Below are positions 1-7,847 of a stretch of DNA of 64,000 bases, piece after piece. The DNA comes from Bacteroides sp. (GTDB lineage Bacteria > Bacteroidota > Bacteroidia > Bacteroidales > Bacteroidaceae). The notes under the pieces were generated by a model, which saw nothing but the letters and a program-made list of their open reading frames with translations, was not told the origin of the DNA and searched no databases. Within the stretch, counting starts at the first letter, position 1. Every line of letters begins with the position of its first letter. The position numbers were made by a program, and so were the translations under genes. Location: the NCBI GenBank assembly GCA_019414665.1, contig DXLO01000007.1, forward strand, positions 16,057-80,056, given 5' to 3'.

Positions 1-1414
1 ATTTTCTTCTAAAGAGGAAGGAGAGAAATTCCTGGAAACAGTAAAAAATTCAGATTTTACCGTGACCGATGTATCGGCCAAAAAAGGAACAGAAGCTCCT
101 CCCCGCTTGTTCGACCTGACTTCATTGCAGGTAGAATGTAACAAAAAGTTCAGCTACTCGGCCGATATGACCTTGCAGCTTATCCAGTCGCTTTACGAGA
201 AGAAAGTAGCTACTTATCCACGTGTAGATACAACTTTTCTAAGTGATGATATTTACCCCAAATGTCCGAATATTCTTGCCGGACTGAAAGATTATGCAGG
301 TTTTACAGCCCCGTTAGCCGGAAAGAAACTACTTAAATCAAAAAAAGTTTTCGATAACTCAAAAGTTACCGACCACCATGCCATTATCCCTACCGGAGTA
401 CAGCCTCAGGGACTGACTGACATGGAAAAGCGTGTATTCGATCTGATAGCACGCCGTTTTATCGCTGTATTTTATCCGGACTGTAAATTTTCTACAACTA
501 CGGTATTGGGAGAAGTCGATAAAGTGGAATTTAAGGCAACCGGAAAGCAGATTCTGGAACCCGGATGGAGAGTAATTTTTGCCAAAGAACAGCAGGAAGA
601 AACAAAAGAGAATGAAGAAGAACGTGTACTTCCTCTCTTTACCATAGGGGAAAGCGGACCTCATACTCCCGATTTGACGGAAAAATGGACCCAGCCCCCC
701 AAGCCTTATACCGAAGCCACTCTGCTCCGTGCCATGGAAACGGCTGGTAAGCTGGTTGACAATGACGAATTGCGCGATGCCCTGAAAGAAAATGGTATCG
801 GCCGTCCGTCTACCCGTGCGGCTATCATCGAAACACTTTTCAAGCGTCACTACATCCGCAAGGAAAGAAAAAATCTGATTGCTACTCCAACAGGAGTGGA
901 ACTGATACAGCTTATTCACGAAGAGTTGCTAAAATCGGCAGAGTTGACCGGTATATGGGAAAAGAAACTTCGTGAGATAGAACGCCGCAGTTACGATGCC
1001 GCTACATTTCTTACCGAACTGAAACAGATGGTAACAGAAATTGTATACAGTGTACTTCGTGACAATACAAACCGCCGGGTAACTATCATGCCCGAAGATG
1101 CACCCGAAAAAGGAACTCCGCAAGCAAAAACAAAGAAGAACAGCTCTTCGAAAACAAAATCATCGGATACCGAAAATGATGCATCTCCAGCTAAACCTAA
1201 ACGTACACGTAAAGCGAGTGGCAATACCAATAAAGAGAAAACACCTCAGGCTGAAACTCTTTTTTCGGTATCAACAGAAGGTAACGAAATAAAAGGAGAT
1301 GAAATAATAGGTACCCTCTGCCCACTCTGCGGCAAAGGGCATATTATCAAAGGGAAGACTTCCTACGGGTGTTCGGAATGGAAAAATGGATGTACTTTCA
1401 GAAAACCATTTTAA
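1..1414 (+). CDS. topB: DNA topoisomerase III (type IA), C-terminal part
   Basis: This gene is cut by the left edge of the window. The reading frame is open from base 2, so the GTG at 62 is not the start. The product is a type IA topoisomerase that relaxes negatively supercoiled DNA and decatenates by cutting one strand. The catalytic tyrosine lies in the motif ATYPRVDT (Tyr codon at 215-217). It is followed by the conserved type IA core with the motif ENGIGRPSTRA. A Lys/Ser/Thr-rich linker (about bases 1090-1290) leads to a C-terminal cysteine module (CPLC...GCSEWKNGC), a topoisomerase zinc-ribbon-like repeat. The linker plus single Cys module fits TopB of Bacteroidetes rather than TopA, which is usually longer with several Cys modules. 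The last 17 bases overlap the end of the convergent methyltransferase gene. Confidence 0.9.
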   Translation, partial: FSSKEEGEKFLETVKNSDFTVTDVSAKKGTEAPPRLFDLTSLQVECNKKFSYSADMTLQLIQSLYEKKVATYPRVDTTFLSDDIYPKCPNILAGLKDYAGFTAPLAGKKLLKSKKVFDNSKVTDHHAIIPTGVQPQGLTDMEKRVFDLIARRFIAVFYPDCKFSTTTVLGEVDKVEFKATGKQILEPGWRVIFAKEQQEETKENEEERVLPLFTIGESGPHTPDLTEKWTQPPKPYTEATLLRAMETAGKLVDNDELRDALKENGIGRPSTRAAIIETLFKRHYIRKERKNLIATPTGVELIQLIHEELLKSAELTGIWEKKLREIERRSYDAATFLTELKQMVTEIVYSVLRDNTNRRVTIMPEDAPEKGTPQAKTKKNSSSKTKSSDTENDASPAKPKRTRKASGNTNKEKTPQAETLFSVSTEGNEIKGDEIIGTLCPLCGKGHIIKGKTSYGCSEWKNGCTFRKPF

Positions 1415-2816
1415 GATTTTCCGGCAAATAACCGCTACGTATACGCCATTCCTGTGGATAAAGATTGTTGGCACGATTTCCGATGTTCTTTACAAAACCC
1501 AAAGGGACATCCTGATATGCTACCAAAACATATCCACGGGGTACTCCTGCATCCAGTACAACCGCTTCTTTTCTTAAATAGGCAATAGCCTGTTCGTACG
1601 TCAGGTTTGCTACGGGGAAACAGTCTTCACAGCGCCTTGTCGACATAGCCAGCGAATGGTCGGGAATACAATCCTTCCCTTTCAGCTCGGCTACCGTTAC
1701 TCCGGCATGCAAGACTTTCAAAGTAGACTTTATCATTTCATACAAATCCTGATATGCTACAGGAAAAACCGTTACGATATTGTTATCTACTGTCCATAAA
1801 TAGTCTTCCGGACGGTTTACCCATGCCTTAACATCCTTCGGACATGCCACCGTCTGTCCACCGGCTTTCTGTCCTTTTTTCTTTTTATCTTTTTTCAGAC
1901 GCTTTCCCATACAGTCTGAGGAACTTAACGTATCATCTTCATTCTTACGAAGCACAGCCAGAAATAATCCCTCTCCTACCGTACGGTGAGGCAGAAAGCG
2001 ATATACCGGAAACTCGCCACCGGTCAGATTCCCTGTAATGTTCCATTCCTCACCAACCGCAACAGGAAGAATTTCAGCTCCCAGTTCACGGGCAATCCAT
2101 GACACATTATCTTCGTTCTCTTCACGGTTATATGTACATGTACTATAAATCAAGAAACCTCCCGGTTTCAGACAAGGCCAGATATCTGTCAGAATACAGC
2201 GCTGCCGCTGCCAGCAGATATCGACATTTTCCACACTCCACTCGTCTACCGCTACCGGATCTTTGCGGAACATCCCTTCTCCGGAGCAAGGTACATCAGT
2301 CAGAATCACATCAAACACAGCTTGCAGTGGAGCAAAATCAGCCGGATCATTATTCGTAACAACGACTCCTTCATCTCCCCATTTTATCAGATTTTCTGCC
2401 AATACCTGAGAACGGTTTCTCATAACCTCATTGGCTACCAGCATACTGCCTTCAGGCAAAACCGAACGGGCCAGTGTAGATTTTCCTCCCGGAGCAGCAC
2501 AAAGATCGAGCATGACAACAGGCTCGTGTACATACTGGCGCAAAGCCTGTTCCACAAACATGGAAGATGCTTCCTGCACATAATAACTTCCGGCATGAAA
2601 CAAGGGATCGAAAGTAAACGTAGGACGTGTACTCAGGTAATATCCAGTTTCGCACCAGGGAATAGAAGTACTTTCTGCAGGAACAGACTTACATTTATTC
2701 CGGTTCAAGCGAATACTTACGGGAGTATCATGCTGTAAAGCTTCAGCTAATTTTTCAAACTGTTCTTCTCCCATCAAACTGCGGGTACGTGTAACAAAAT
2801 CGGAAGGAAGGTTCAT
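1398..2816 (-). CDS. RsmF/NOL1-NOP2-Sun family rRNA cytosine-C5 methyltransferase
   Basis: A 472-residue SAM-dependent RNA methyltransferase, probably making 5-methylcytosine in 16S rRNA. The catalytic domain carries the SAM-binding segment LDLCAAPGGKST and the two family cysteine motifs, PCSGEGMFRKDP and STCTYNREENE. A C-terminal PUA-like domain of the RsmF type follows (ending in LGFVKNIGNRANNLYP) and should bind RNA. A Lys-rich linker (KKDKKKKGQK) separates the two. I start at the ATG at 2816 (MNLPSDF) rather than the longer open frame to 2870, because that extension has no family similarity and runs over the promoter box at 2850-2857. The gene converges on topB and overlaps it by 17 bases. 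RsmF is the best analogue; the exact target cytosine cannot be told. Confidence 0.88.
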   Translation of the reverse strand: MNLPSDFVTRTRSLMGEEQFEKLAEALQHDTPVSIRLNRNKCKSVPAESTSIPWCETGYYLSTRPTFTFDPLFHAGSYYVQEASSMFVEQALRQYVHEPVVMLDLCAAPGGKSTLARSVLPEGSMLVANEVMRNRSQVLAENLIKWGDEGVVVTNNDPADFAPLQAVFDVILTDVPCSGEGMFRKDPVAVDEWSVENVDICWQRQRCILTDIWPCLKPGGFLIYSTCTYNREENEDNVSWIARELGAEILPVAVGEEWNITGNLTGGEFPVYRFLPHRTVGEGLFLAVLRKNEDDTLSSSDCMGKRLKKDKKKKGQKAGGQTVACPKDVKAWVNRPEDYLWTVDNNIVTVFPVAYQDLYEMIKSTLKVLHAGVTVAELKGKDCIPDHSLAMSTRRCEDCFPVANLTYEQAIAYLRKEAVVLDAGVPRGYVLVAYQDVPLGFVKNIGNRANNLYPQEWRIRSGYLPENLKMVF

Positions 2817-2849
2817 ATAAATAATGTGTTCGATATGGTTTTCGTGCTG

Positions 2850-2857
2850 CAAAAATA
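2850..2857 (-). promoter_or_regulatory. Promoter -7 box of the rRNA methyltransferase gene
   Basis: On the minus strand this reads TATTTTTG, matching the Bacteroidetes -7 consensus TAnnTTTG, about 34 bases before the chosen ATG at 2816. It helps rule out the longer start. Confidence 0.55.
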
Positions 2858-2891
2858 AGATAAATAGCATTTTCCCCCAAGATATTTTCTA

Positions 2892-2899
2892 TACCTTTG
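2892..2899 (+). promoter_or_regulatory. Promoter -7 box of thyA-folA
   Basis: TACCTTTG, a perfect TAnnTTTG match, 28 bases before the thyA ATG. The -33 region is weak (ATTTTC). A start codon placed inside this box (TTG at 2897) is therefore unlikely. Confidence 0.65.
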
Positions 2900-2926
2900 C
2901 AAATAAAAATAAAGAAACTCATTCTA

Positions 2927-3721
2927 ATGAAACAATATTTAGACTTACTACAACGCATCCGCACGGAAGGTGTCAAGAAAGAAGACCGTACCGGAACTGG
3001 TACGATTAGTGTATTCGGACATCAGATGCGCTTTAATCTGGAAGAAGGTTTTCCGCTGGTAACAACCAAAAAGCTCCATTTGAAATCGATTATCCACGAA
3101 CTACTCTGGTTCCTGAAAGGTGATACCAATGTAAAATATCTACAAGAAAACGGTGTACGTATCTGGAATGAATGGGCCGACGAAAATGGCGACCTGGGAC
3201 ATATTTATGGCTATCAGTGGCGTTCATGGCCCGATTATGAAGGAGGATTCATCGACCAGATTTCGGAAGCAGTGGAAACCATCAAGCACAATCCTGATTC
3301 AAGACGAATCATTGTCAACGCATGGAATGTGGCCGACCTGAAGAACATGAATCTTCCGCCTTGCCACATGTTTTTCCAGTTCTATGTAGCCAACGGACGC
3401 CTGAGCCTGCAAATGTATCAACGTAGTGCTGATTCGTTCCTCGGAGTGCCGTTCAATATTGCTTCGTATGCCTTACTGTTGCAAATGATGGCTCAGGTTA
3501 CCGGATTGAAGGCAGGAGATTTTATACATACGATAGGTGATGCACACATCTACCTGAATCATCTGGAACAGGTGGACTTACAGCTTACCCGCAGCCCTCG
3601 TCCACTGCCTCAGATGCTTCTGAATCCGGATGTAAAAAATATCTTCGATTTCAAATACGAAGATTTCGAACTGGTAAACTACGATCCGTGGCCTCACATT
3701 GCAGGAAAAGTATCTGTTTAA
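2927..3721 (+). CDS. thyA: Thymidylate synthase
   Basis: A 264-residue ThyA-type thymidylate synthase, which methylates dUMP to dTMP using 5,10-methylenetetrahydrofolate and yields dihydrofolate. Length and layout match E. coli ThyA. The catalytic cysteine sits in LPPCHMFFQF at residue 146, the same number as in E. coli, and the folate/dUMP-binding motif QRSADSFLGVPFNIASY follows. The start is the ATG at 2927 (MKQYLDLL), the canonical N-terminus, directly downstream of a good promoter box. It is followed 23 bases later by folA, so the enzyme that makes dihydrofolate and the one that recycles it are co-transcribed. Confidence 0.97.
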   Translation: MKQYLDLLQRIRTEGVKKEDRTGTGTISVFGHQMRFNLEEGFPLVTTKKLHLKSIIHELLWFLKGDTNVKYLQENGVRIWNEWADENGDLGHIYGYQWRSWPDYEGGFIDQISEAVETIKHNPDSRRIIVNAWNVADLKNMNLPPCHMFFQFYVANGRLSLQMYQRSADSFLGVPFNIASYALLLQMMAQVTGLKAGDFIHTIGDAHIYLNHLEQVDLQLTRSPRPLPQMLLNPDVKNIFDFKYEDFELVNYDPWPHIAGKVSV

Positions 3722-3744
3722 CCCATATAATCAAACATAAAAAT

Positions 3745-4230
3745 ATGCTGTCGATTATCGTTGCTATCAATAAAAACAGAGGAATCGGATTCGAAAACAA
3801 ACTGTTGTATTGGCTGCCCAATGACCTGAAACGCTTCAAGGCGCTTACTACCGGACATACCATCATCATGGGTAGAAAGACTTTCGAATCACTGCCCAAA
3901 GGCGCCTTGCCCAACCGCCGCAACATCGTGCTGAGCCGTAGCTGCCACGATTTTCCCGGTGCTGAATGTTTTCATTCACTGCAAGAAGCTTTGGAACAAT
4001 GTAAAGAGGAAGAAGAAGTATATATTATAGGAGGAGCAAGTCTGTATGCCGAAGCGCTGCCTCTTGCCGACAAGTTAAACATTACCGAAATAGAGGATTC
4101 AGAAAAGAAAGCCGACGCATTTTTCCCTCCCATCAATTCCGAAGAATGGAAAGAAGTACAACGAGAAAGCCATTCTACCGACGAAAAGCATGAATATGCT
4201 TATCACTTTGTAGATTACGAACGTATCTAA
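3745..4230 (+). CDS. folA: Dihydrofolate reductase
   Basis: A 161-residue dihydrofolate reductase that reduces dihydrofolate to tetrahydrofolate with NADPH. The N-terminal strand MLSIIVAINKNRGIG, the substrate-binding acid in LPNDLKRFK (Asp27, the E. coli number), the NADPH-binding GRKTFESLP and the IIGGASLY motif are all present. The ATG at 3745 is chosen because it gives the canonical N-terminus; the open frame further upstream overlaps thyA and has no similarity. It forms an operon with thyA and ends at a strong bidirectional terminator. Confidence 0.96.
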   Translation: MLSIIVAINKNRGIGFENKLLYWLPNDLKRFKALTTGHTIIMGRKTFESLPKGALPNRRNIVLSRSCHDFPGAECFHSLQEALEQCKEEEEVYIIGGASLYAEALPLADKLNITEIEDSEKKADAFFPPINSEEWKEVQRESHSTDEKHEYAYHFVDYERI

Positions 4231-4237
4231 AACAATA

Positions 4238-4262
4238 AATCCCCGCTTCACCGGCGGGGATT
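4238..4262. terminator. Bidirectional hairpin terminator between folA and tadA
   Basis: A perfect 9-bp stem, AATCCCCGC (4238-4246) with GCGGGGATT (4254-4262), and a 7-base loop. T-rich sequence follows on the plus strand (ATCTTTTTT). It lies between the stops of two convergent genes and can serve both. Confidence 0.85.
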
Positions 4263-4269
4263 ATCTTTT

Positions 4270-4704
4270 TTATCTCTTCTTTTTGAAAAAGTCTTTCATC
4301 AGTTGTGCACAGTCATCGGCAAGAATACCTTTTACTACCACCGTCTTGGGATGTAAGGCATCGGGAGCATATCGCTGATAACCTCTTTTTTCATCTTCCG
4401 CACCGAATACCAGTTTACCCGTCTGTGCCCAAGCAATCGCTCCAGCACACATTACGCAAGGTTCTACCGTCACATAAAGTGTACACTCATTCAGATACTT
4501 GCCACCCAAAGTATTGGCAGCAGCCGTAATAGCCTGCATCTCCGCATGTGCCGTCACATCGTTCAGGGTTTCCGTCAGGTTATGCGAACGCGCAATGATA
4601 CGGTCGCGACAAACAACAACTGCTCCCACAGGGACCTCTCCCCTGTCGGCAGCTTTCTGCGCCTCAATCAAGGCCTGCTTCATATAAAAAACATCATCAG
4701 CCAT
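4270..4704 (-). CDS. tadA: tRNA(adenine34) deaminase
   Basis: A 144-residue zinc-dependent deaminase that converts wobble adenosine 34 to inosine in tRNA-Arg(ACG). The deaminase signature is complete: HAE (His53, Glu55) and PCVMC (Cys83, Cys86) for zinc and catalysis. The start is the ATG at 4704 (MADDVFYMKQALIEA), the standard N-terminus; the open frame runs 29 codons further up, but into the preceding gene. It lies 4 bases downstream of a small basic protein gene and is probably co-transcribed with it. It could be called a cytidine/deoxycytidylate deaminase family member, but length and motifs fit TadA best. Confidence 0.93.
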   Translation of the reverse strand: MADDVFYMKQALIEAQKAADRGEVPVGAVVVCRDRIIARSHNLTETLNDVTAHAEMQAITAAANTLGGKYLNECTLYVTVEPCVMCAGAIAWAQTGKLVFGAEDEKRGYQRYAPDALHPKTVVVKGILADDCAQLMKDFFKKKR

Positions 4705-4708
4705 AAAC

Positions 4709-4942
4709 TTATCTGCGCATATCGTGTTCCTTAAACAAAGTAGGGTAATCGTCCTCCATATTCTGATGAATGAATGCCAATATCGTTTCACGAAGCCAGC
4801 GCGCCTTGTTCTTTATCTGGTAAGTTTCCAGATAACGGTCTACAATCTGCACTTCTTCTTCACTCATCAAACACACCATCCGCCGTTTGCGTGGCGGAAC
4901 CGATGGAGGTACCTTTTTTCTTTTTTTTCCGTTATTCATCAT
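4709..4942 (-). CDS. Small basic protein of unknown function, ribbon-helix-helix-like
   Basis: A 77-residue protein (ATG at 4942; a second ATG follows at 4939). The first 20 residues are strongly basic and proline-rich (NNGKKRKKVPPSVPPRKRR). The rest, with MSEEEVQIVDRYLE and KARWLRETILAFI, resembles a ribbon-helix-helix DNA-binding fold or a MobC-like relaxosome segment. I do not recognise a named family. It leads tadA by 4 bases and shares a 69-base divergent promoter region with yraN. A nucleic-acid-binding role is inference from charge and secondary-structure pattern only. Confidence 0.7.
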   Translation of the reverse strand: MMNNGKKRKKVPPSVPPRKRRMVCLMSEEEVQIVDRYLETYQIKNKARWLRETILAFIHQNMEDDYPTLFKEHDMRR

Positions 4943-4950
4943 TGCAAATA

Positions 4951-4958
4951 CAAAATTA
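4951..4958 (-). promoter_or_regulatory. Promoter -7 box of the small basic protein-tadA unit
   Basis: Reads TAATTTTG on the minus strand, matching TAnnTTTG, 8 bases before the ATG at 4942, so the leader would be very short. Back to back with the yraN promoter at 4993. Confidence 0.5.
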
Positions 4959-4992
4959 GTACACTTCAACCAAATACAAAACAGAAAATGCG

Positions 4993-5000
4993 TATTTTTG
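4993..5000 (+). promoter_or_regulatory. Promoter -7 box of yraN-birA-MATE
   Basis: TATTTTTG, matching TAnnTTTG, 11 bases before the yraN ATG at 5012. It supports the short yraN start over the much longer open frame. Confidence 0.55.
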
Positions 5001-5011
5001 CAAAAAACAAA

Positions 5012-5377
5012 ATGGCTAAACACAATGAACTAGGGAAAGAGGGGGAAAACGCTGCTGCCGAATACTTAATGAGCAAAGGATATAGCATCCGTCACCGCAA
5101 CTGGCATTCCGGCAAGAGAGAACTGGATATTGTTGCACAAAAAGACGGTGAACTGATTGTCATTGAAGTAAAAACCCGGCGAAACGAAGAGTTCGGCAAG
5201 CCTGAAGAAGCTATCACCGACCGGAAAATAAGAAATATCATCATTTCGACTGATACATATATCAAAAGATTCGAAATAGACCTTCCGGTCCGCTTCGATA
5301 TTATTACAGTAACGGGCACAGAACCTCCCTTTCATATAGAACATATCCAAGAGGCATTTCTGCCTCCCGTTTGGTAA
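5012..5377 (+). CDS. yraN: YraN/UPF0102 family protein, endonuclease-like
   Basis: A 121-residue member of the UPF0102 (YraN) family. It has the restriction-endonuclease-like core of the family: GKEGENAAAEYL near the N-terminus, then RELDIVA and VIEVKTR, which supply the acidic and lysine residues of a PD-(D/E)xK-type site. The family's biological role is not settled; a Holliday-junction or repair-related nuclease has been suggested. The ATG at 5012 gives the canonical length; the open frame extends 96 codons upstream through the divergent promoter region and is not credible. It is followed 28 bases later by the biotin ligase gene. Confidence 0.9.
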   Translation: MAKHNELGKEGENAAAEYLMSKGYSIRHRNWHSGKRELDIVAQKDGELIVIEVKTRRNEEFGKPEEAITDRKIRNIIISTDTYIKRFEIDLPVRFDIITVTGTEPPFHIEHIQEAFLPPVW

Positions 5378-5405
5378 AATTGTAAAAACAGAAAGTTTAA
5401 AAGCT

Positions 5406-6530
5406 ATGGATATAGAAGCACTCCATCAATATTGCTTAAGCAAAAAAGCCGTAACAGAATGTTTCCCTTTCGATGAAACAACCCTTGTATTTAAAGTGGT
5501 AGACCGCATGTTCCTGCTGGTTGACCTGGAACATCCAGACTGTGTCAGCATGAAATGTAATCCGGATTATGCCATCGAACTGCGCGAACATTATAACGGA
5601 ATAGAAGGAGCTTATCATTTCAATAAAAAGTACTGGAATCAGGTCGCCTTAAACAGTGATGTGCCCGACAGCCTCATCCGCGAGCTGATAGATCACTCGT
5701 ACGAAGAAGTCGTCGGGAAGTTCACGAAAAAACAACGTGATGTTTTCAATAAAATATCAGCAAGTTTTCAGGAAAATATCAGCATATTTTCCGAGCATCT
5801 TCCAGAACCTGTTTTTTTACATGAAACCACCTCGACAAACAGTTATCTGGACGAACTGTGCAACAATTCTTCCGTAGAAGAACTGACCAGCGTTTATACC
5901 GATTTTCAGACAGCCGGACGAGGACAGAGAGGCAACAGCTGGGAGTCGGAAGACGGAGCAAACCTGCTTTTCAGCTTCGTACTTTATCCCGACTTTCTGG
6001 AAGCCCGGAAGCAATTCTATCTTTCACAGATTACAGCCCTCGCACTGCAAGAAGTTTTATCGCAATACACCGACGGAATCCGCATCAAGTGGCCCAACGA
6101 TATTTACTGGAAGGACAAAAAAATATGTGGTACACTGATAGAAAACGACCTGACAGGCATACACATCAGTCGTTCTATTTCGGGGACAGGAGTCAATCTG
6201 AATCAGGAGCGTTTTATAAGTGACGCCCCCAATCCGGTATCGCTTTTCCAGATAACCGGACAACGCTACGACCGTAAGGAAATACTTCATCAATTGATGG
6301 AGCGTGTGGCTCACTACTACACACTTCTGAAAAACGGAGAAACCGAATTGATTGCCTCACGCTATCAGGACGTGCTTTACCGTAAAGAAGGTTTCTATCC
6401 CTACACAGATAAAGACGGAAGTTTCCGCGCCCGCATCTGTGGAATTGAGCCATCCGGAGCTTTGATTCTGGAAGACGAAAGCGGGAAAAGAAGAGAATAT
6501 ATGTTTAAAGAAGTATCTTTCGAATTATAA
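5406..6530 (+). CDS. birA: MmcQ/YjbR-domain - biotin protein ligase fusion
   Basis: One 374-residue open frame holding two proteins that are usually separate. Residues 1 to about 115 are an MmcQ/YjbR-like (DUF419) domain, recognised by FPFDETTLVFKV, the MKCNPDYAIELRE segment and the GAYHFNKKYWNQV segment. Residues from about 135 to the end are a biotin-[acetyl-CoA carboxylase] ligase: TTSTNSYLDE, the biotinyl-AMP loop GRGQRG (171-176), the KWPND motif (228-232) and KKICGTLIEN. No helix-turn-helix repressor domain is seen, so it should act as an enzyme, activating biotin and attaching it to carboxylase carrier lysines. The C-terminal 60 residues fit the BPL C-terminal domain. No good start codon exists between the domains, so a real fusion is likely. 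It sits between yraN and a MATE gene in a probable operon. Confidence 0.88.
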   Translation: MDIEALHQYCLSKKAVTECFPFDETTLVFKVVDRMFLLVDLEHPDCVSMKCNPDYAIELREHYNGIEGAYHFNKKYWNQVALNSDVPDSLIRELIDHSYEEVVGKFTKKQRDVFNKISASFQENISIFSEHLPEPVFLHETTSTNSYLDELCNNSSVEELTSVYTDFQTAGRGQRGNSWESEDGANLLFSFVLYPDFLEARKQFYLSQITALALQEVLSQYTDGIRIKWPNDIYWKDKKICGTLIENDLTGIHISRSISGTGVNLNQERFISDAPNPVSLFQITGQRYDRKEILHQLMERVAHYYTLLKNGETELIASRYQDVLYRKEGFYPYTDKDGSFRARICGIEPSGALILEDESGKRREYMFKEVSFEL

Positions 6531-6539
6531 CTTCAGCAC

Positions 6540-7847
6540 ATGTCACCAACCAGCCAGCGAATACTGCATATAGCCATACCATCTATTATTTCAAATATCA
6601 CAGTACCTCTTCTAGGACTGATAGACGTAACCATTGTAGGACATCTTGGTTCGGCTTCTTACATCGGAGCCATAGCCGTAGGAGGCATGCTGTTCAATAT
6701 GATTTACTGGATATTCGGTTTCCTGCGGATGGGAACAAGCGGCCTGACGGCACAAGCCTACGGAGCACACGATCTGAAGGAGGTAACCCGCATCCTGCTG
6801 CGTTCTACTGGTATCAGCCTGATGCTGGCACTAGCTCTTCTCATCCTGCAATATCCGATACGTCTGATAGCTTTTGAACTGATCGACACAAGCGCCGAGG
6901 TACAACAACTTGCCACGCTGTATTTCCATATCTGTATCTGGGGAGCACCTGCCACACTGGGATTGTATAGTTTCTCAGGATGGTTTATAGGTATGCAAAA
7001 CTCACGCTTCCCGATGTTCATTGCCATTACACAGAATATCGTAAACATAGTTGCCAGTCTGCTTTTCGTATTTGTATTCGGCATGAAAGTGGAAGGAGTT
7101 GCCCTGGGAACCCTCATTGCACAGTATGCCGGACTTTTCATGGCTTATCTGCTCTGGCTGCGTTATTACCGTCCTTTACGAAAATACATCAGCCGTAAGC
7201 AACTCTTTACTCATGATGCCATGAAACGTCTGTTTCAGGTGAACCGGGATATATTCCTGCGTACACTCTGCCTGGTGGCCGTTACAGTATTCTTCACATC
7301 AACCGGAGCTGCATTCGGCGATGTTGTTTTGGCTGTCAATACATTGCTGATGCAATTGTTTACGTTATTCTCTTACATCATGGATGGATTTGCCTATGCA
7401 GGCGAAGCGTTGACCGGAAAATATATAGGAGCCGGAAACAGGCAGGAATTACAACGCACTATCCGTCATTTGTTTGGCTGGGGAATTGCCTTATCGCTAG
7501 CCTTTACTCTGCTGTATGGCATAGGAGGAAAAGAATTTCTAGGTTTGCTTACAAACGAACAATCGGTTATCTCTGCGTCGGGGGATTATTTCTACTGGGT
7601 ACTTGCCATCCCTCTTGCAGGATTTGCAGCATTTCTGCTAGACGGTATCTGCATCGGAGCCACTTCCACCCATATCATGCTGAAAGCGATGGTTGTAGCT
7701 TCGGGAAGCTTTTTCCTGATTTATTACAGCCTGCATAACGTATTGCATAACCATGCGCTATGGCTGGGATTTATCGTTTATCTGGCATTGCGTGGCATCA
7801 TGCAGGCACTATTGCTTAATTCTTCCAGTCTTCGTACTGCCAGATGA
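6540..7847 (+). CDS. MATE family efflux transporter (DinF-like)
   Basis: A 435-residue inner-membrane protein with about twelve hydrophobic segments and typical MATE features: IPSIISNITVPLLGLIDVTIVGHLG in the first helices and the repeated two-lobe layout. It should export cationic or other small compounds using a proton or sodium gradient; the substrate cannot be told. It begins 9 bases after the biotin ligase stop and so is probably in the same operon. The last 70 bases overlap the 3' end of the convergent Sel1-repeat gene, an unusually long overlap of two real coding ends. Confidence 0.93.
   Translation: MSPTSQRILHIAIPSIISNITVPLLGLIDVTIVGHLGSASYIGAIAVGGMLFNMIYWIFGFLRMGTSGLTAQAYGAHDLKEVTRILLRSTGISLMLALALLILQYPIRLIAFELIDTSAEVQQLATLYFHICIWGAPATLGLYSFSGWFIGMQNSRFPMFIAITQNIVNIVASLLFVFVFGMKVEGVALGTLIAQYAGLFMAYLLWLRYYRPLRKYISRKQLFTHDAMKRLFQVNRDIFLRTLCLVAVTVFFTSTGAAFGDVVLAVNTLLMQLFTLFSYIMDGFAYAGEALTGKYIGAGNRQELQRTIRHLFGWGIALSLAFTLLYGIGGKEFLGLLTNEQSVISASGDYFYWVLAIPLAGFAAFLLDGICIGATSTHIMLKAMVVASGSFFLIYYSLHNVLHNHALWLGFIVYLALRGIMQALLLNSSSLRTAR

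Noticed and set aside
4724..5011. Long N-terminal extension of YraN
   Set aside because: It would run through the divergent promoters and antisense to the small basic gene; the ATG at 5012 gives the normal family length.
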